From Aselliscus stoliczkanus (taxonomy: Eukaryota > Chordata > Mammalia > Chiroptera > Hipposideridae): a stretch of 64,000 nucleotides of DNA. The position numbers were made by a program, and so were the translations under genes. The stretch lies in assembly GCA_033961575.1 (NCBI GenBank), contig CM066735.1:86803449-86867448 (forward strand). The letters are read 5' to 3'. Each line of letters starts with the position of its first letter. The stretch's first letter is position 1. The notes under the pieces were generated by a model, which searched no databases, was not told the DNA's origin, and saw only the letters and a program-made list of their open reading frames with translations. Shown here piece by piece: positions 47,912-59,765 of this stretch.

Positions 47912-48122
47912 GGATTTCTCAACTCAACATTATTGACATTTTGTACCAAATAATTCCTTGTTGTGTGTGGGTGTGGCAGTAGGGGAGGGAGGGTTTCCAT
48001 ACATTGTAGAATGTTTAGCAGCATCCCTGGCCTCCACCTACCACTAGGAGCCAACAGTACCCATCCTTTGAGTTGTTACAACAAAATACGTTTCTAGACA
48101 TTACAGTTGAGAACCACCGCTC
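47912..48122 (-). mobile_element. MER5A hAT-Charlie element
   Basis: Reverse orientation: 'ggatttctcaactcaacattattgacatttt', 'tgtagaatgtttagcagcatccctggcctccacctaccactaggagcc' and the end 'cagttgagaaccaccgctc'. Near full length, with a G-rich expansion at about 47965-47990. Confidence 0.9.
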
Positions 48123-48370
48123 TAAAGTATCTTTCAGGGGTTAGCTCAGATGACACTCCCTCCAGTAATTCATTCCTGAACATCTCAGATGAAATATATT
48201 GTCTCCACTATGGATTCCTACATGAATATCTCTGGGTAACTATTTACCATGTATAATGATTGCATATTTAGTTATCTGTGCCTTCTTGCTGACTGAAAGC
48301 TTACTTTAATCTGTAATTCTGTTTTATTCACCATTGTGCCCTACATATGAGCCAACTCTGTGTATATATG
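48123..48370 (+). repeat. L2 fragment
   Basis: It reads 'agctcagatgacactccctccagtaattcattcctgaacatctcagatg', then 'ctgaaagcttactttaatctgtaattctgttttattcaccattgtgcccta', the L2 3' region ahead of the missing terminal part. Confidence 0.65.
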
Positions 48371-49059
48371 GTGAGCGAGTCATAAGGCGAGTTCACCATT
48401 TGACCTTGTCATATCACTTCATCACTCCAAATATTTCTGGAGCCTCTTTTTTCTCGCTTCCTCCTCTAAAATATGTCTCTATATGGAAACTCCAATAAGT
48501 TTCTAAATTTGATAAATATTGTTAATCATTTAATCTTAGACATCTATTTAGAACCTAATAATCTATTGAATATATTATAGTAGGAAGGCCCCCAATTTCA
48601 TAATTATACTTTTAGCGTGTCATATAGAATGATTTGCCTACTGTAGTTAAATTTTGTCATGGTTATTAGCAAACATCAGAATTAAATTTCCCAAGTGATA
48701 TATAGTTATAAAACACAGCATTTTACAAAAATAATCTCTATATATTTATATATATTTACATATTTATCATATGTGTTAGGTATGCAACAAATATAAACAT
48801 TATATTAATTATATTAGTCATTAGGGCAAGCTCAATTGTCACAATCAGTCCCTAATTACAGAAGATTAATTTCATTTACATTTGATCAAGAGAGTTCTCA
48901 TCACTGTTCATGCTCTGACAATCCATTAACTAGGACATTTTCTCTGAATAATTAGCTAGGTAAATTTTTATAAATAATGTTTGTTATATTTTTTATTAGA
49001 TTGTCATTTTTTATTACAATATAGCCAGTTTTTACCCTAAAGGATTGGAAAAACACAGA
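48371..49059. other. Intergenic, no gene recognised
   Basis: Extremely AT-rich, with TATATTTATATATATTTACATATTT near 48739. Nothing else seen. Confidence 0.5.
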
Positions 49060-49430
49060 TATGCTTATTGAAGGAAATAAAAATCACCACACTTCTCTAT
49101 CTAGAGATAATCATGGTTAAGATTTTGCTATATTTTATTATTTGCTTTTCTATGCAAAATGGTTTAAAAAGGAAATCAAGCAGTAATATTATTTATCATT
49201 TTCCACCTGGTTTTCCCATTGATATTTAATCATGACCATTTTTCTCTTAAGATTAAATATGCTTCAAAAAATACCATTTCAGTGGATGCATTTTATGGGT
49301 TTGTCATGACCTATCTAACCACTACTCTACAAAGATTATGTCCACTGGAATTATTTCTGGCTATTGGATACCATTCAAAATTTTCTTATTGAAAATTTAT
49401 GCTACAATAGAGCTTGTTCTGTGTGTTAGA
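49060..49430 (-). repeat. L1M-type 3' region fragment
   Basis: Read on the plus strand: 'agagataatcatggttaagattttg', 'ggatgcattttatgggtttgtcatgacctatctaaccactactc', 'ggctattggataccattcaaaat', then 'ttatgctacaatagagcttg'. This is the antisense of the same L1 3' region seen in sense at 9870. Confidence 0.5.
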
Positions 49431-50689
49431 TTTTTTTAAAGCTATATTTCTAGAAAGAAGTTAATAGTTATAAGTCAACAAAGTAATTCCCAGAAAGGTA
49501 AAACCAATTCACTTTTCAACAATTAGTTCCTTTGCCAAAATATTATACTTTTATTTGTATTACTCAGTGCAAATTTGATAGTAAAAAATGGTATGCTGTT
49601 TTATGTATATATTTCTTTTATTACTAGTAATATTTACAATGATTTATAATTTTATTGGCCATGTGTATTTCTTCATCTGTGTCTTATCTGCTCATATTTT
49701 CTTTTATTTATTATATTTGGATTTTAATAGATTTACTGAATGAGATAATCATTAAATATATTAAGAAGATGTGCCTTTTGCACCTCAAGTAGAGAGTCTT
49801 TCTCTGGGTTCATTCAGAAGGTTAAGTATACAATTTTATGGTCATACCTTCAATAATCAGTAACCATTACTCCAATGTCTTCTGATTTTTAACCCTATGG
49901 TGAATATAAAACAGAGCTAATTTTGCTTTCCTTTTAAGTTATCAAAGTTTTTTTTCCTCCTGCATGGATGTTTGTACATTTTTATTTTTAATTTTCGCTA
50001 TTTAAATAATGCCAATGCCAATGTATCTGTAGATATAGGTCTTTTCATTTTTCTTAGATTTTGGTCAATGCTTTTAAGCTCTATGAAAGAACCTATCAGC
50101 TCTGAAAACATGGCTTCAGTTTATATATTAAGTAATTGCTTCTGTTTGACATTTTCTTATTTCTCCTGGATGATATACCAGCTGTCATATTGGATCTCCA
50201 TTCTTTAGCTTCCATGTTTACCATATTCTCTCTCATCGTTTTTTTATACTTTAACTGTTTTTGTTTTGTTTTTGTTTTTCCTTCTGCAAACTGGGAGAGC
50301 TTCTTTAATTAGTTCTTCAAGAGATTGACTTGATTTTCTGTTATAAATTCTGCCCCTACCAGCAATATGGAATTTAGTCCTGTAAATGTACTTTTTTTAT
50401 TTTTATTTTTGGCAATATCTCTTCAGTTTATTAAGTTCATTTTTCTCTTTAGCTAAATATTTATGGATTTTTGTCCTCTTGAATTTTCATTCAAAGTTGG
50501 TCTTAACTTGTAGATTTGTTCTTGTTCATTTTATAGCACACCTTGAATCCACTAGAGAAGTTGATCACAAATGTGGTTAACCTTCAGTACCACTGGAGAA
50601 ACATTTTTAAAATACTAATTTCTGGATAAGACTTTTGAAGGGCATTAAAGGGGCATGGATCCTACTAAATGCATTGTGGACTCTATAAA
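49431..50689. other. Intergenic, unresolved AT-rich sequence
   Basis: T-rich DNA with short hydrophobic frames (49972-50208, 50386-50580) of the kind T-rich DNA gives by chance. It may include diverged LINE sequence in antisense, but I cannot place it. Confidence 0.4.
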
Positions 50690-51394
50690 AGAAACCTACT
50701 CAAGAGCAACTAGGTAAGCCTCACTTGTAGGTCCACTTGAATGTCCCACCAGTACTACCAGTGCTCTGAGCACCTCATCCTAACACCCCCTCCACTTTGT
50801 ATGTACTCCCACAGGTGGAAAGAAGATCTTGCAGACAGCTAGTGAGCATGCACAGGAAGCCAACCCAAATCTGCAGGCCAAGAATAGACTACAAATTTGA
50901 ACTTTAGCTCCTCTAAAAAAACAAAAGAGAGGCTTTTAGCATCCAGCTTGGTGCACTGTAGGATTGAGAGAAGGCATACATGCATAAGAATTTTGCCACA
51001 AGAGAAAGCAAAATATGTGAAGCAGTCTAAGAAAGTCTCAGAATCTCTAGCAGAGCTGATGGAAGATATTTCTTTTCCAAAGTCAGTTAGTAAGGAATAG
51101 AGGAGGTGACTGTTACTTCAAATATGAAGACAGCAACACAAGACATTGAGGGCCATGAAAAATCAAGAAAACATGACATCACCAAAGGATCAAGATAATC
51201 TTCCAGTATCAACCCCAAAGATACAGAGATCTGTGATTTAACCAATCAAGAATTCAAAACACCTTTCTTAAATAAGTGCAATGATCTAGAAGAAAACACA
51301 GAAAGACAATTCAGTGAAACCAGGAAAACAATACATGTACAATATGAGAAGTTTAACAAAATGAGAATTGTCATTAAAAAAGGAGTTAAACCAG

Positions 51395-51495
51395 GGGCCG
51401 ACCAAGTGGTGCGGTGGTTAAGAGCTGGCTTGGGACGCCAGCGGCCCCGGTTCAGATCCCACATAGAGGGCTAGTGACACTGCCCTCTAAAAAAT
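51395..51495 (+). mobile_element. Short tRNA-derived SINE nested in L1
   Basis: GGGGCCGACCAAGTGGTGCGG head, B box GGTTCAGATCCC, 'cacatagagggctagtgacactgccctc' and a very short A tail. The target duplication aaaaggagttaaac lies at 51378-51391 and 51496-51509. Confidence 0.95.
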
Positions 51496-52818
51496 AAAAG
51501 GAGTTAAACAGAATTTCTAGAGATGAATAATATGAATAAAATAAAAATGCAATAGAAAGCATCAATAGCATAATGGATCAAGCAAGCTGAAGAAGGAATC
51601 TGTGAATCAGAAAACAGAACGTTTGAAATTACCCAAAGGAGAACAAAGCAAAAAAAAAAAAAATGAAATAAAAAATAAAAAATAGTGAAAAAGCATATGT
51701 GAACAATGGAATAGCATTAAGAAAAACAATCTGCAAATTACTAGAGTCCCAGAAAAAGATGAAAGGGAGAAAAGAGGCAGAATGCTTATTTAGAGACATA
51801 ATGGCTGAGGTCTTCCCAAATCTGAAGTTAGATTTGGATATCCAAGTTCCTGAAGCTCAAAAGTCACCAAACAAACTTAACTTAAGGTCATCTTCTCCAA
51901 GACACATTATAATAAAAACTGTGAAAATTAAAGACAAAGATAATATTTAAAACAGGCAGAGAAATGGGGATGGACTTATAAAACAACCCACAGAAGGCTA
52001 TCTACGGATTTCCTAGCAGAAATCTTATAGGCCAGGAGACTGGGATGATATAGTCAAAGTGCTGAAAGAAAAAACAAAACAAAGACACAAAAACAAAATC
52101 AAACTTCCATCCAAGACCACTCTATTTAGCAAAGTTGTTCCTCAAAAATGAAGCAGAGATAAAGACTTTCCCAAACAAAATAAAGCTGAGGGAGTTCATC
52201 GCCACTAGACCTGCCTTAAAAGAAATGCAAAAAGGAGTTCTTCAAGCTGAAATGAAAGAATGCCAATTAATAACTTGAAAACATATAAAAATATACAATA
52301 AATTGGTAAAGACAAGTATATAGTCAAATTCAGAATAATCTAATATTGCAATATGGTGGTGTGTTAACTAACTGTAGTGTAAAGGTTAAAGGACAAAATT
52401 AAAATAACTATAGATATAAAAAAATTATTAATACTAAAAAGGGTGAATTGTGACATCAAAAGCATCCAAGGAAGAGGGGAAAAGAGTTTTACATGTGATC
52501 AAAGTTAAGTTATCATCATAAAATGGATTGGTATTTTTATAAATGCTTACATAAGCCTCATGGTAACCACAAAGAAAAGGCCTACAGTAGATAAAAAAGA
52601 TTTAAAAAAAAAAGAGGGAATCAAGGTGTACCACTACAGATAATCACGGATTTACAAATAAGTCAGCAAGAACGAAGTAAAAAAAAAACAAGGGAAATAC
52701 AAACCACCAGAAAACAATAAGATGACATTACCTATCAATAATTATTTTAAAGGTAAGTAGATTAAAGTATTGAGTCAAAAGACATATAGTGGCTGCATAG
52801 ATTAAAAAATAAGACCCA

Positions 52819-53280
52819 GGGCCGGCTGAGTGGCGCATTGGTTAAGAGCTGGCTTGGGATGCCAGCGCCCTGGTTCGGATCCCACAGATGAGGGCCAGTG
52901 ACACTAACTTCTAAGCTAAGATGGTGAACAACAGCTCCACCTGGAGCTGGGCTGCGTGAGTCCCCAGGATGGCATAGCTGCAGCCCCTGCTGCAGTGGGC
53001 TGCCATAGGCTACAGCGAGTGGCCGGCAGCCAGCGTGAGCTGCTGGGAGCCGGTGTGAGCTGCCAAGAGCTGCTGTGAGTGGCTGTCCAGACACCGGCGA
53101 CCGATCTGCCTCACCCGAGAAGAGCGCAATGATGATACCAACATGGGCCAGTGAAGCAATGTCCTCCACAACTAGACTGAAGGACAAAAGGACAGCAACT
53201 TGTCTGTTCCCCTTCCCTGTTTCCCTAACACTGTTCCCCTCCCCCAATTCCCCAATAAAATCTTTAAAAAAAATAACAAT
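52819..53280 (+). mobile_element. Long tRNA-derived SINE nested in L1 (T+ tail)
   Basis: The best preserved long copy. The head is GGGCCGGCTGAGTGGCGCATTGG with B box GGTTCGGATCCC. Next come 'ctaagctaagatggtgaacaacagctccacctgg' and a middle of 'cgagtggccggcagccagcgtgagctgc' repeats. The tail has 'cacaactagactgaag', 'gttcccctcccccaattccccaataaaatctttaaaaaaa', with AATAAA and TCTTT both intact. The target duplication aaaataagacccag lies at about 52805-52818 and 53282-53295. Its antisense frame 52762-53247 is open for 161 codons. Confidence 0.96.
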
Positions 53281-56221
53281 AAAATAAGACCCAGCTATAT
53301 GTTGCCTACAAGAGACTCACTTCAGCTTTGAAGACTCACATGCACTCCAATTGAAGAAATGGAAACCAAAAGTGGGATAGCTACACTTATATCACACAAA
53401 ATGAACTTTAAGCTAAAAACAAGAGACAAAGAAGGTCATTACATATTGATAAAGGGGTCAATTCATAAAGAAGATATAGCAAGCATAAAAATATATGCAG
53501 TCAACATTGGAGCACCTAAATATATGAAGGAAATGCTAACAGATCTGAAAGGAGAAATAGACACATTACAATAATAGTAGGAAACTTCATTCCCATATTT
53601 TCAACAATGGGTAAACCATACAGCCAAAAAATCAATAAGGAAACACTGGAATTAAACTATACCTTAAACCAAATGCATCTACCAGACACTCCACTGAACA
53701 GCAGCAGAATACACATTCTTCCCAAGTGCACACAGGACATTCCCCAGGATAGATCATATAATAGGTCACAAAATAAGTCTAAGCAAATTTAAGGAGATTG
53801 AAATCATACCAAATATTTTTGAACCACAATGTTATGAAACTAGAAATCAATAACAGAAGGAAAACTGGAAAATGCACAAATATGTGGAAATTAAACAACA
53901 CACTTCTGAGCGACCAAGGGGTCAGAGAAGAAATTAAAAGGGAAATTAAAAAATATTTTGAAACAAACAAAAACGGAAACACAACATACTGAAATTTATT
54001 GGAAGCAGCAAAAGCAGTTCTGAGAGAGAAGTTTATAGCAATAAACACCTATATTAAGAAAAAAGAAAGATCTTAAATAAACAGTCTAACTTTATACTTC
54101 AGGGAACTAGAAAAAGAACAAAATAAGCTCAGAGTTATTACAAAGAAAGAAATAAAGATCAAAGCACAGATAAATGAAATGGAGACCAAGAAAATAATAA
54201 AAAAAAGATCAATGAAACTAAGAGCTGGTTTTTGAAAAGCTAAACAAAATTGACAAACATTTAGCTAGACTAAGAAAAAAGACAGATCTCAAATAAATAA
54301 AATCATAAATGAAAGAGGGCATTTATAACTTGCCAGAAATAAAAAGATCATAACAATTATAGGCCATTACATTGGATAACATAGAATAAATAGATAAATT
54401 GCTAGAAACATACAATCTTCCAAGACTGGATCTTAAATAAATAGAAAACATGAATAAACCAATTGCTGGTAAGGATACTGAATCAGTAATCAAAAACCTC
54501 CCAACACAGAAAAGTCCACGACCAGATGATTTCCTAGTGAATTCTCTCAAATATCTAAAGAAAAATTAACAACATTCTTTCTCAAATCTTCCACAAATTT
54601 GAAGAGGAGAAAACACTCTCAAACTCATTTTACTAAACCAGAATTACCCTCATAACAAGCTCATAAAGATACTACAAGGAAAGAAAACTACAGGCTAATG
54701 GCCCTGATGAATATAAATGCAAAAACATTCTCAATAAAATATTAGCAATAAAATTCAATAGCACATTAAAAGGATCATACATCATCATCAAATGGGAATA
54801 TATCTGTGGGATGTAAGAATGGTTCAACATACACAATTCAATAAATATGATATATCACATTAGTAGAATAAAATATAAAAATTGTATGATCTGAATAGAT
54901 TCAGAAAAAACATTTGACAAAATACAACACCCTGTTATAATATGAAGAACTCTCAACAAATTGAATACAGAAGAAACATACCTCGATATAATAAAGGTAA
55001 TGTATGATTAGCTCACAAATAACCTCATACTTAACAGGGCAAGTCTGAAAGGTCTTTCTCTAAGATAAGGGATAATACAAATGAGGGCACTCTCATCAGT
55101 CCTATGCAACATAATACTGGAAGTCCCAGCTAGAGCAATTAGGAAAGAAAAAACTGAAAAGCATCCAAATTGAAAAAGAAGAGGTAAAATTATGTCTCCA
55201 TTTGTAGTTGTTATAATCTTATATAGAGGAAACCAAACTGTTTGGACTAATATGCAATTTAAGTAAAGTGTAAGGATAGAAAAATCAACATACAGAAATT
55301 CATTGCATTCCTATACAGTGACAACAAATTATCTGAAATAGAAATAAGAAAAACAATCCCATTTACCACAGCATTAAAAAAAAAAGTAATAAATTTAATT
55401 AAGGAAATGAAACCTCTGTGGACACTAAAAACAGTAAGACTTGGAGGAAGGATATTAAAGGAGGCACAAACAAATGAGAAAGTTATAACTTCTTCACAGC
55501 TTGGAAGAATTAATATTGTTAAAATGTCCATAGTACACAAAGCAATTAATAGATTTAATGCAATTCAATCCCATGAAAATTCCAATGACATTTTTAACAG
55601 AAATAGAATATATGTATAGAACCTAAAATTTGTATAGAACCACAGAAGACCCCAGAAAGCCAAAGTAATCCTGAGAAAGAAAATTTCTGGAGGCATCATA
55701 ATTCCTGATTTAAAACTATTTTACAAAGACACTGTAATCAAAACAGTATGGTACTTGTATAGACCAATAGAACTGAATTTAGAGCCCACAAATAAACCCT
55801 AGCATTTACAGTCAAGTGATATTTGACAAAGGAGCCAAGAATACTAATTGGGGAAAGCACAGTCTCTGCAATAAACAGCGTTAGGAAAATTGGATAATTG
55901 CATGCAGATGAATAAAATTGAAGTCCTATTTTACACCACTCAAAAAAATTAAGACAGATCAAAGACTGAAATACAAGTTCTAAAACCATAAAACTCCCAG
56001 AAGTAAACATAAACAAAAAGCTTCTTGACATTGATTTTGGCAACATTTTTTTTTTTTTATATGACACCAAAAGCCCAAGAAACAAACACAAAAAGAAGTA
56101 AGTGGGACAACATTCACTAGAAAAGCATTTGCACCACCAAACGTTTAAAAAAAAAAAAAACAAAGAAAGCTAACCCACGAATGGGATAGACGGCATTTAC
56201 AAATCATTTATCTAATAGGTG

Positions 56222-56224
<3 letters not shown>

Positions 56225-56271
<47 letters not shown>
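56225..56271. repeat. (AT)23 microsatellite within the L1
   Basis: A pure 47-bp AT array, ending at 'acgcaactcacac', in the ORF2 C-terminal region. Confidence 0.97.
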
Positions 56272-56272
<1 letters not shown>

Positions 56273-57319
56273 GCAACTCACACAATTTAGTAGCAAGAAA
56301 CAAACAATTTGATTCAAGAAATGGGCAAAAGAACTGAATAGACATTTTTTCAAAAAAGACATAGAAATGGACAACCGGTACATGGAAAGATACTTAATTT
56401 GACATCACTAATTATCAGGGAAATGCAAATCAAAACCATGAGATATTATTTCAACACCTATTAGAATGGTATCATAAAAAAGGCAAGAGATAACAAGTGT
56501 TGGCAAGGACATGGAAAAAAGGGAGCCTCTTGAAAATGTAGTTTTGCACAGTCATTATGGAAAACAGTACGGAGGTTCACCAAAAATTAAAAATAGAACT
56601 ACTACAGGATGGTGTAATCCCATTACTGGATATATGAGTACATCCAAAGGAAATGAAAATGGGATCACAAAGAAATATCTGCACTCCCATATTCACTGCA
56701 TATGGAAACAACCCAATTGTCCATCTGTGGCTGAATGGATAAAGATGTGGTGTATATACACAATGTAATATTATTCACCCATGAGAAGGAAGGAAATCCT
56801 ATCATTTGTGACAACATGGATAGAGCTTAAGGGCATTATGCTAAGTGAAATAAGACAGACAGAGAGATAGACAAATATGGTATGATTTCACTTATATGTG
56901 GAATCTTACAAAGCTGAACTCACAAAAACAGAATAGAATGGTGGTTGCCTGTGGCTGGGGTGGGGGGAAATGGGAAGGTGTTGCTGAAAGGTTACAAACT
57001 TCCAGTTATAAGATGAATAAATTCTGGAGATCTAATGTACAGCATGGTGACTATAATTAATAATATATTATATACTTGAAAGTTGCTCAGAGAGTAGATC
57101 TGAAATGTTCTCACCACAAAGAGAAAATGGTAATTATGTCAGGTGATTGAGGTGTTAACTCACCCTTTTGTCAAAATCATTTGGCAATATATAAGTGTAT
57201 CAATTTGTCACCTTGTGTACCTTAAACTTGCACAGTGCTATATGTGCATAGTATCTCAGTAAAGCTAGGGAAAAAACAAACAAAATTCAAAGAGCCAAGA
57301 ACCACTAAAGATTCTGGAG

Positions 57320-57560
57320 AACAATATTAGAACAGTGATTCCTTTGGAAAGAACAAGGCTTTGGGACCACATAGGTTTGGGTTCAAATGCAGACTTCAGC
57401 ATTGACTACCTTTTTAAACTTGGGTTATTCTCTGTTTTATCATCTGTAAAATGGGAACCATACCTATGTCATAGGATCCTAGCAAGAATTAAATAGAATA
57501 ATAACTATAAAAACATTTAACCTCTTCACTAGCATAGTCTAGGTACTCAAGTGTAATTTC
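57320..57560 (-). repeat. MIR SINE
   Basis: Reverse orientation: 'ggctttgggaccacataggtttgggttcaaatgcagac', 'ttgggttattctctgttttatcatctgtaaaatgggaaccatacctatg', 'aggatcctagcaagaattaaat'. Essentially full length and one of the best preserved here. Confidence 0.88.
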
Positions 57561-59499
57561 CTTTACCCACCACATCTTCTTGTATATTTCCTTGCCTCTC
57601 CATGCTAGAATGTCAAACCATTAAAAATGATGTATATAATATATAATTTTAACATCCCAAGCCATCCAATACTTTTCATTAATTTACAGTACAAAATAAG
57701 ATCCAGAAAGCAATTAGATTGGGCTAGTAGTGGATAGGGAACCTTCCATCTCTTCTCACTGTTTTTTTTTCCTATGGAAGGATATCAGTGTAACACTCCC
57801 GGCCCTTTTCTTACTTGTCCACTTGTTTAATCCTCCCAAAAGGGAAGATCATTGACTTACGTGACTTGTGAGTTTTAAAGCCATAACTCAGCAAGCAAGC
57901 ATAGTTCCTCTGCTCTCTCCCTTCTCCTTGGAATATATTTGCCAGCAGACAACATGTTCACTATTTTCCTCTAGGTCTTGGGATAAGACAAGCCATTTAT
58001 CCCTTTGCGGGGAGGCCCATACTTCCCCAGCCTGTGCTGTGACTCAGTTAATCAATCCAATTTTGGCATTCAGCACTAAAAGATTCATTTTCCTCATAAA
58101 CATATGCCACCTTTTTCTAATATAATAAGTCAATTAATAATATTCTTATTTTGATGTACTTCTTTATTTTTTTCAATGGGATTAAAATCTACATGGGACA
58201 AAGTGATGCATATAATTAGACCCCCTCAATTCACAACAAGGTGCCCAGAGAAAGGATCTGTTCCTTTCAACTGAAAGGAGAAATTATTAAAGCCATGAAT
58301 AAAGGTTATTCATTATTAGGTTTCTCCACAGTGTATCATAAAATGAGGTATTGATTGAGATCAGCCTGTGGCTACATTCCCTTCAGAGAGGTAAGATGAA
58401 AGAGTTAGTGTTTCTTGAAAATTGAAGAAAACTTGCCTTCTACAATATCCTTGAGTAGAAAAGTATCTGGTCACCTTATAGAGGCTCCAACTTATGACAG
58501 AAATTAAGGTACATTTTTTGTTGACTTTCGTTTTTATCAAAAGCTAGGAAAGCAGGAAATTGTATTAGAGCATGTACCCACCATTTCCTGTTAGAGGGTA
58601 GCAGAGTCCTTGCAGAAGCAAGGGGTAGTACCCACAAGCAGATTATGTAAATCATTTCAGAGAAGCTAACATAAATATTTAACTTCAGAGGATCATGCCT
58701 CAAAAATTTCAAATAATTAACAAATAGGATCAAGATCAACCCTGACAATTTCAATATTGGGTTTTGAATCCCTGCATTCAGCATTAGGATCAGAAAAAAA
58801 CAAATGAGCCAAATTGACATAGCCAACAAAGCAGACATTCACAAATATTTTACAGATCTATAAAAGACCATCCATGTACTTCTTTTACTGAAAACCTCAA
58901 AAATCTCAATCATGAGAAAAATAATCCTTGGTGCTTGTTAGATATGTTCTTCGGTTCTACAGGAGCACGTGACTCAAACTCATTTTAGGAAATGAGAGGG
59001 AGCAAGGTTTTCATTGCATGGCATCAGTCATCCAAGAGTAATAAACTGTGTAAAAACCAACATGGGACTTCCATTCTTTGGAATCAGTTATTTAATGTGC
59101 ATTCCATAAGAGCAGTGTAGGATGTCTTGTTATATGTTTGCATCCACCAGTACAATAGAAGGACAGCATTTAAAGTTAAAAATTGAAAGAAAATATTTAC
59201 TGACTCAATTAGAATTTGGTTGATGTGAAAAATATATTCAGAGAAATGCAACGCTAGGATGATTTGAAACCAGAAAACTGCCACCAAAAATAAAGGAGGA
59301 AGTGATGGTGATGTATGCAACTCCTCTGTTATTAAGAAGAAGGTATAGAATACAGATGATCACAAAACCTAAATGTGTTAGCTCACTAAAAAGCCTGCTC
59401 TATTTTGAATAATTGTAGACATTTTTATAACAATCTCTTAAATATATTATAGTTTGATCTCTTCATTGTTTTTTGATTTCTGTTCTAATGTTACCTCGT
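57561..59499. other. Intergenic, no gene recognised
   Basis: The minus-strand 120-codon frame 58476-58838 is hydrophobic at its start and has no splice sites or family I recognise; AT-rich DNA gives such frames by chance. Frame 59084-59320 minus is similar. Confidence 0.5.
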
Positions 59500-59765
59500 C
59501 AGAGAGACTCCCTGAGCACTCTATTTAAACCACATGTCCGCCCGACCTTCAACCGCCATCCTCATCTTCTGTTTATGTAGAATAGCCCCAGGTTGTTTTA
59601 ATTTTCTTTGAACCACTTCTTACCACCTAACATGTTATGTATCTGTTTATTTTCTGCCTTCCACCAGTAGAATTTGATCTTCATAAAACTTTGGTTCAAT
59701 GCTATATCATCAGCACGAAGAACAATCTTGGTAGTTGGTTTTCAACACAAATGTGTTGAGAAACG
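59500..59765 (+). repeat. Probable L2 fragment
   Basis: It reads 'cagagagactccctgagcactctatttaaaccac', 'ttctttgaaccacttcttaccacctaac', 'gtagaatttgatcttcataaaact', 'caatgctatatcatcagcacgaagaacaatcttgg', in L2 order. Confidence 0.6.

Larger units (their letters stand above)
50690..57280 (+). mobile_element. LINE-1 (L1M-type), near full length, inactive
   Basis: Removing two nested SINEs leaves about 6 kb in LINE-1 order. A 5' part (50690-51250) leads to an ORF1-like region (51700-52260; 'attactagagtcccagaaaaagatg', 'gctgaaagaaaaaac', 'ctgagggagttcatcgccactagacctgcc'). ORF2 begins with endonuclease-like sequence from about 53290 ('ctacaagagactcacttcagc'; the fragment NIGAPKYMKEM at about 53502-53535; 'ggatagatcatataataggtcac'). 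Reverse-transcriptase sequence follows at 54450-55700; the fragment LGRINIVKMSIV lies at 55500-55540. The FADD-coding position at about 55197-55211 reads TTT GTA GTT GTT, so both catalytic aspartates are lost. Frameshifts and stops abound. The 3' UTR (56950-57275) has a G-rich stretch and ends 'gtatctcagtaaagctag' before an A-rich tail. An L1MA/L1MB-like age is a guess. Frames on the minus strand here (55259-55540, 55738-56163) are antisense shadows. Confidence 0.93.

Noticed and set aside
55259..55540. 93-codon minus-strand frame
   Set aside because: Also antisense of L1 ORF2.
55738..56163. 141-codon minus-strand hydrophobic frame
   Set aside because: Antisense of the L1 ORF2 region; poly-A and U-rich sequence reads as Phe/Leu/Lys on the other strand.
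58476..58838. 120-codon minus-strand frame with a possible membrane segment at its start
   Set aside because: No splice sites, family motif or regulatory context; AT-rich DNA often gives Leu/Ile/Phe-rich frames. Conservation data could reopen it.
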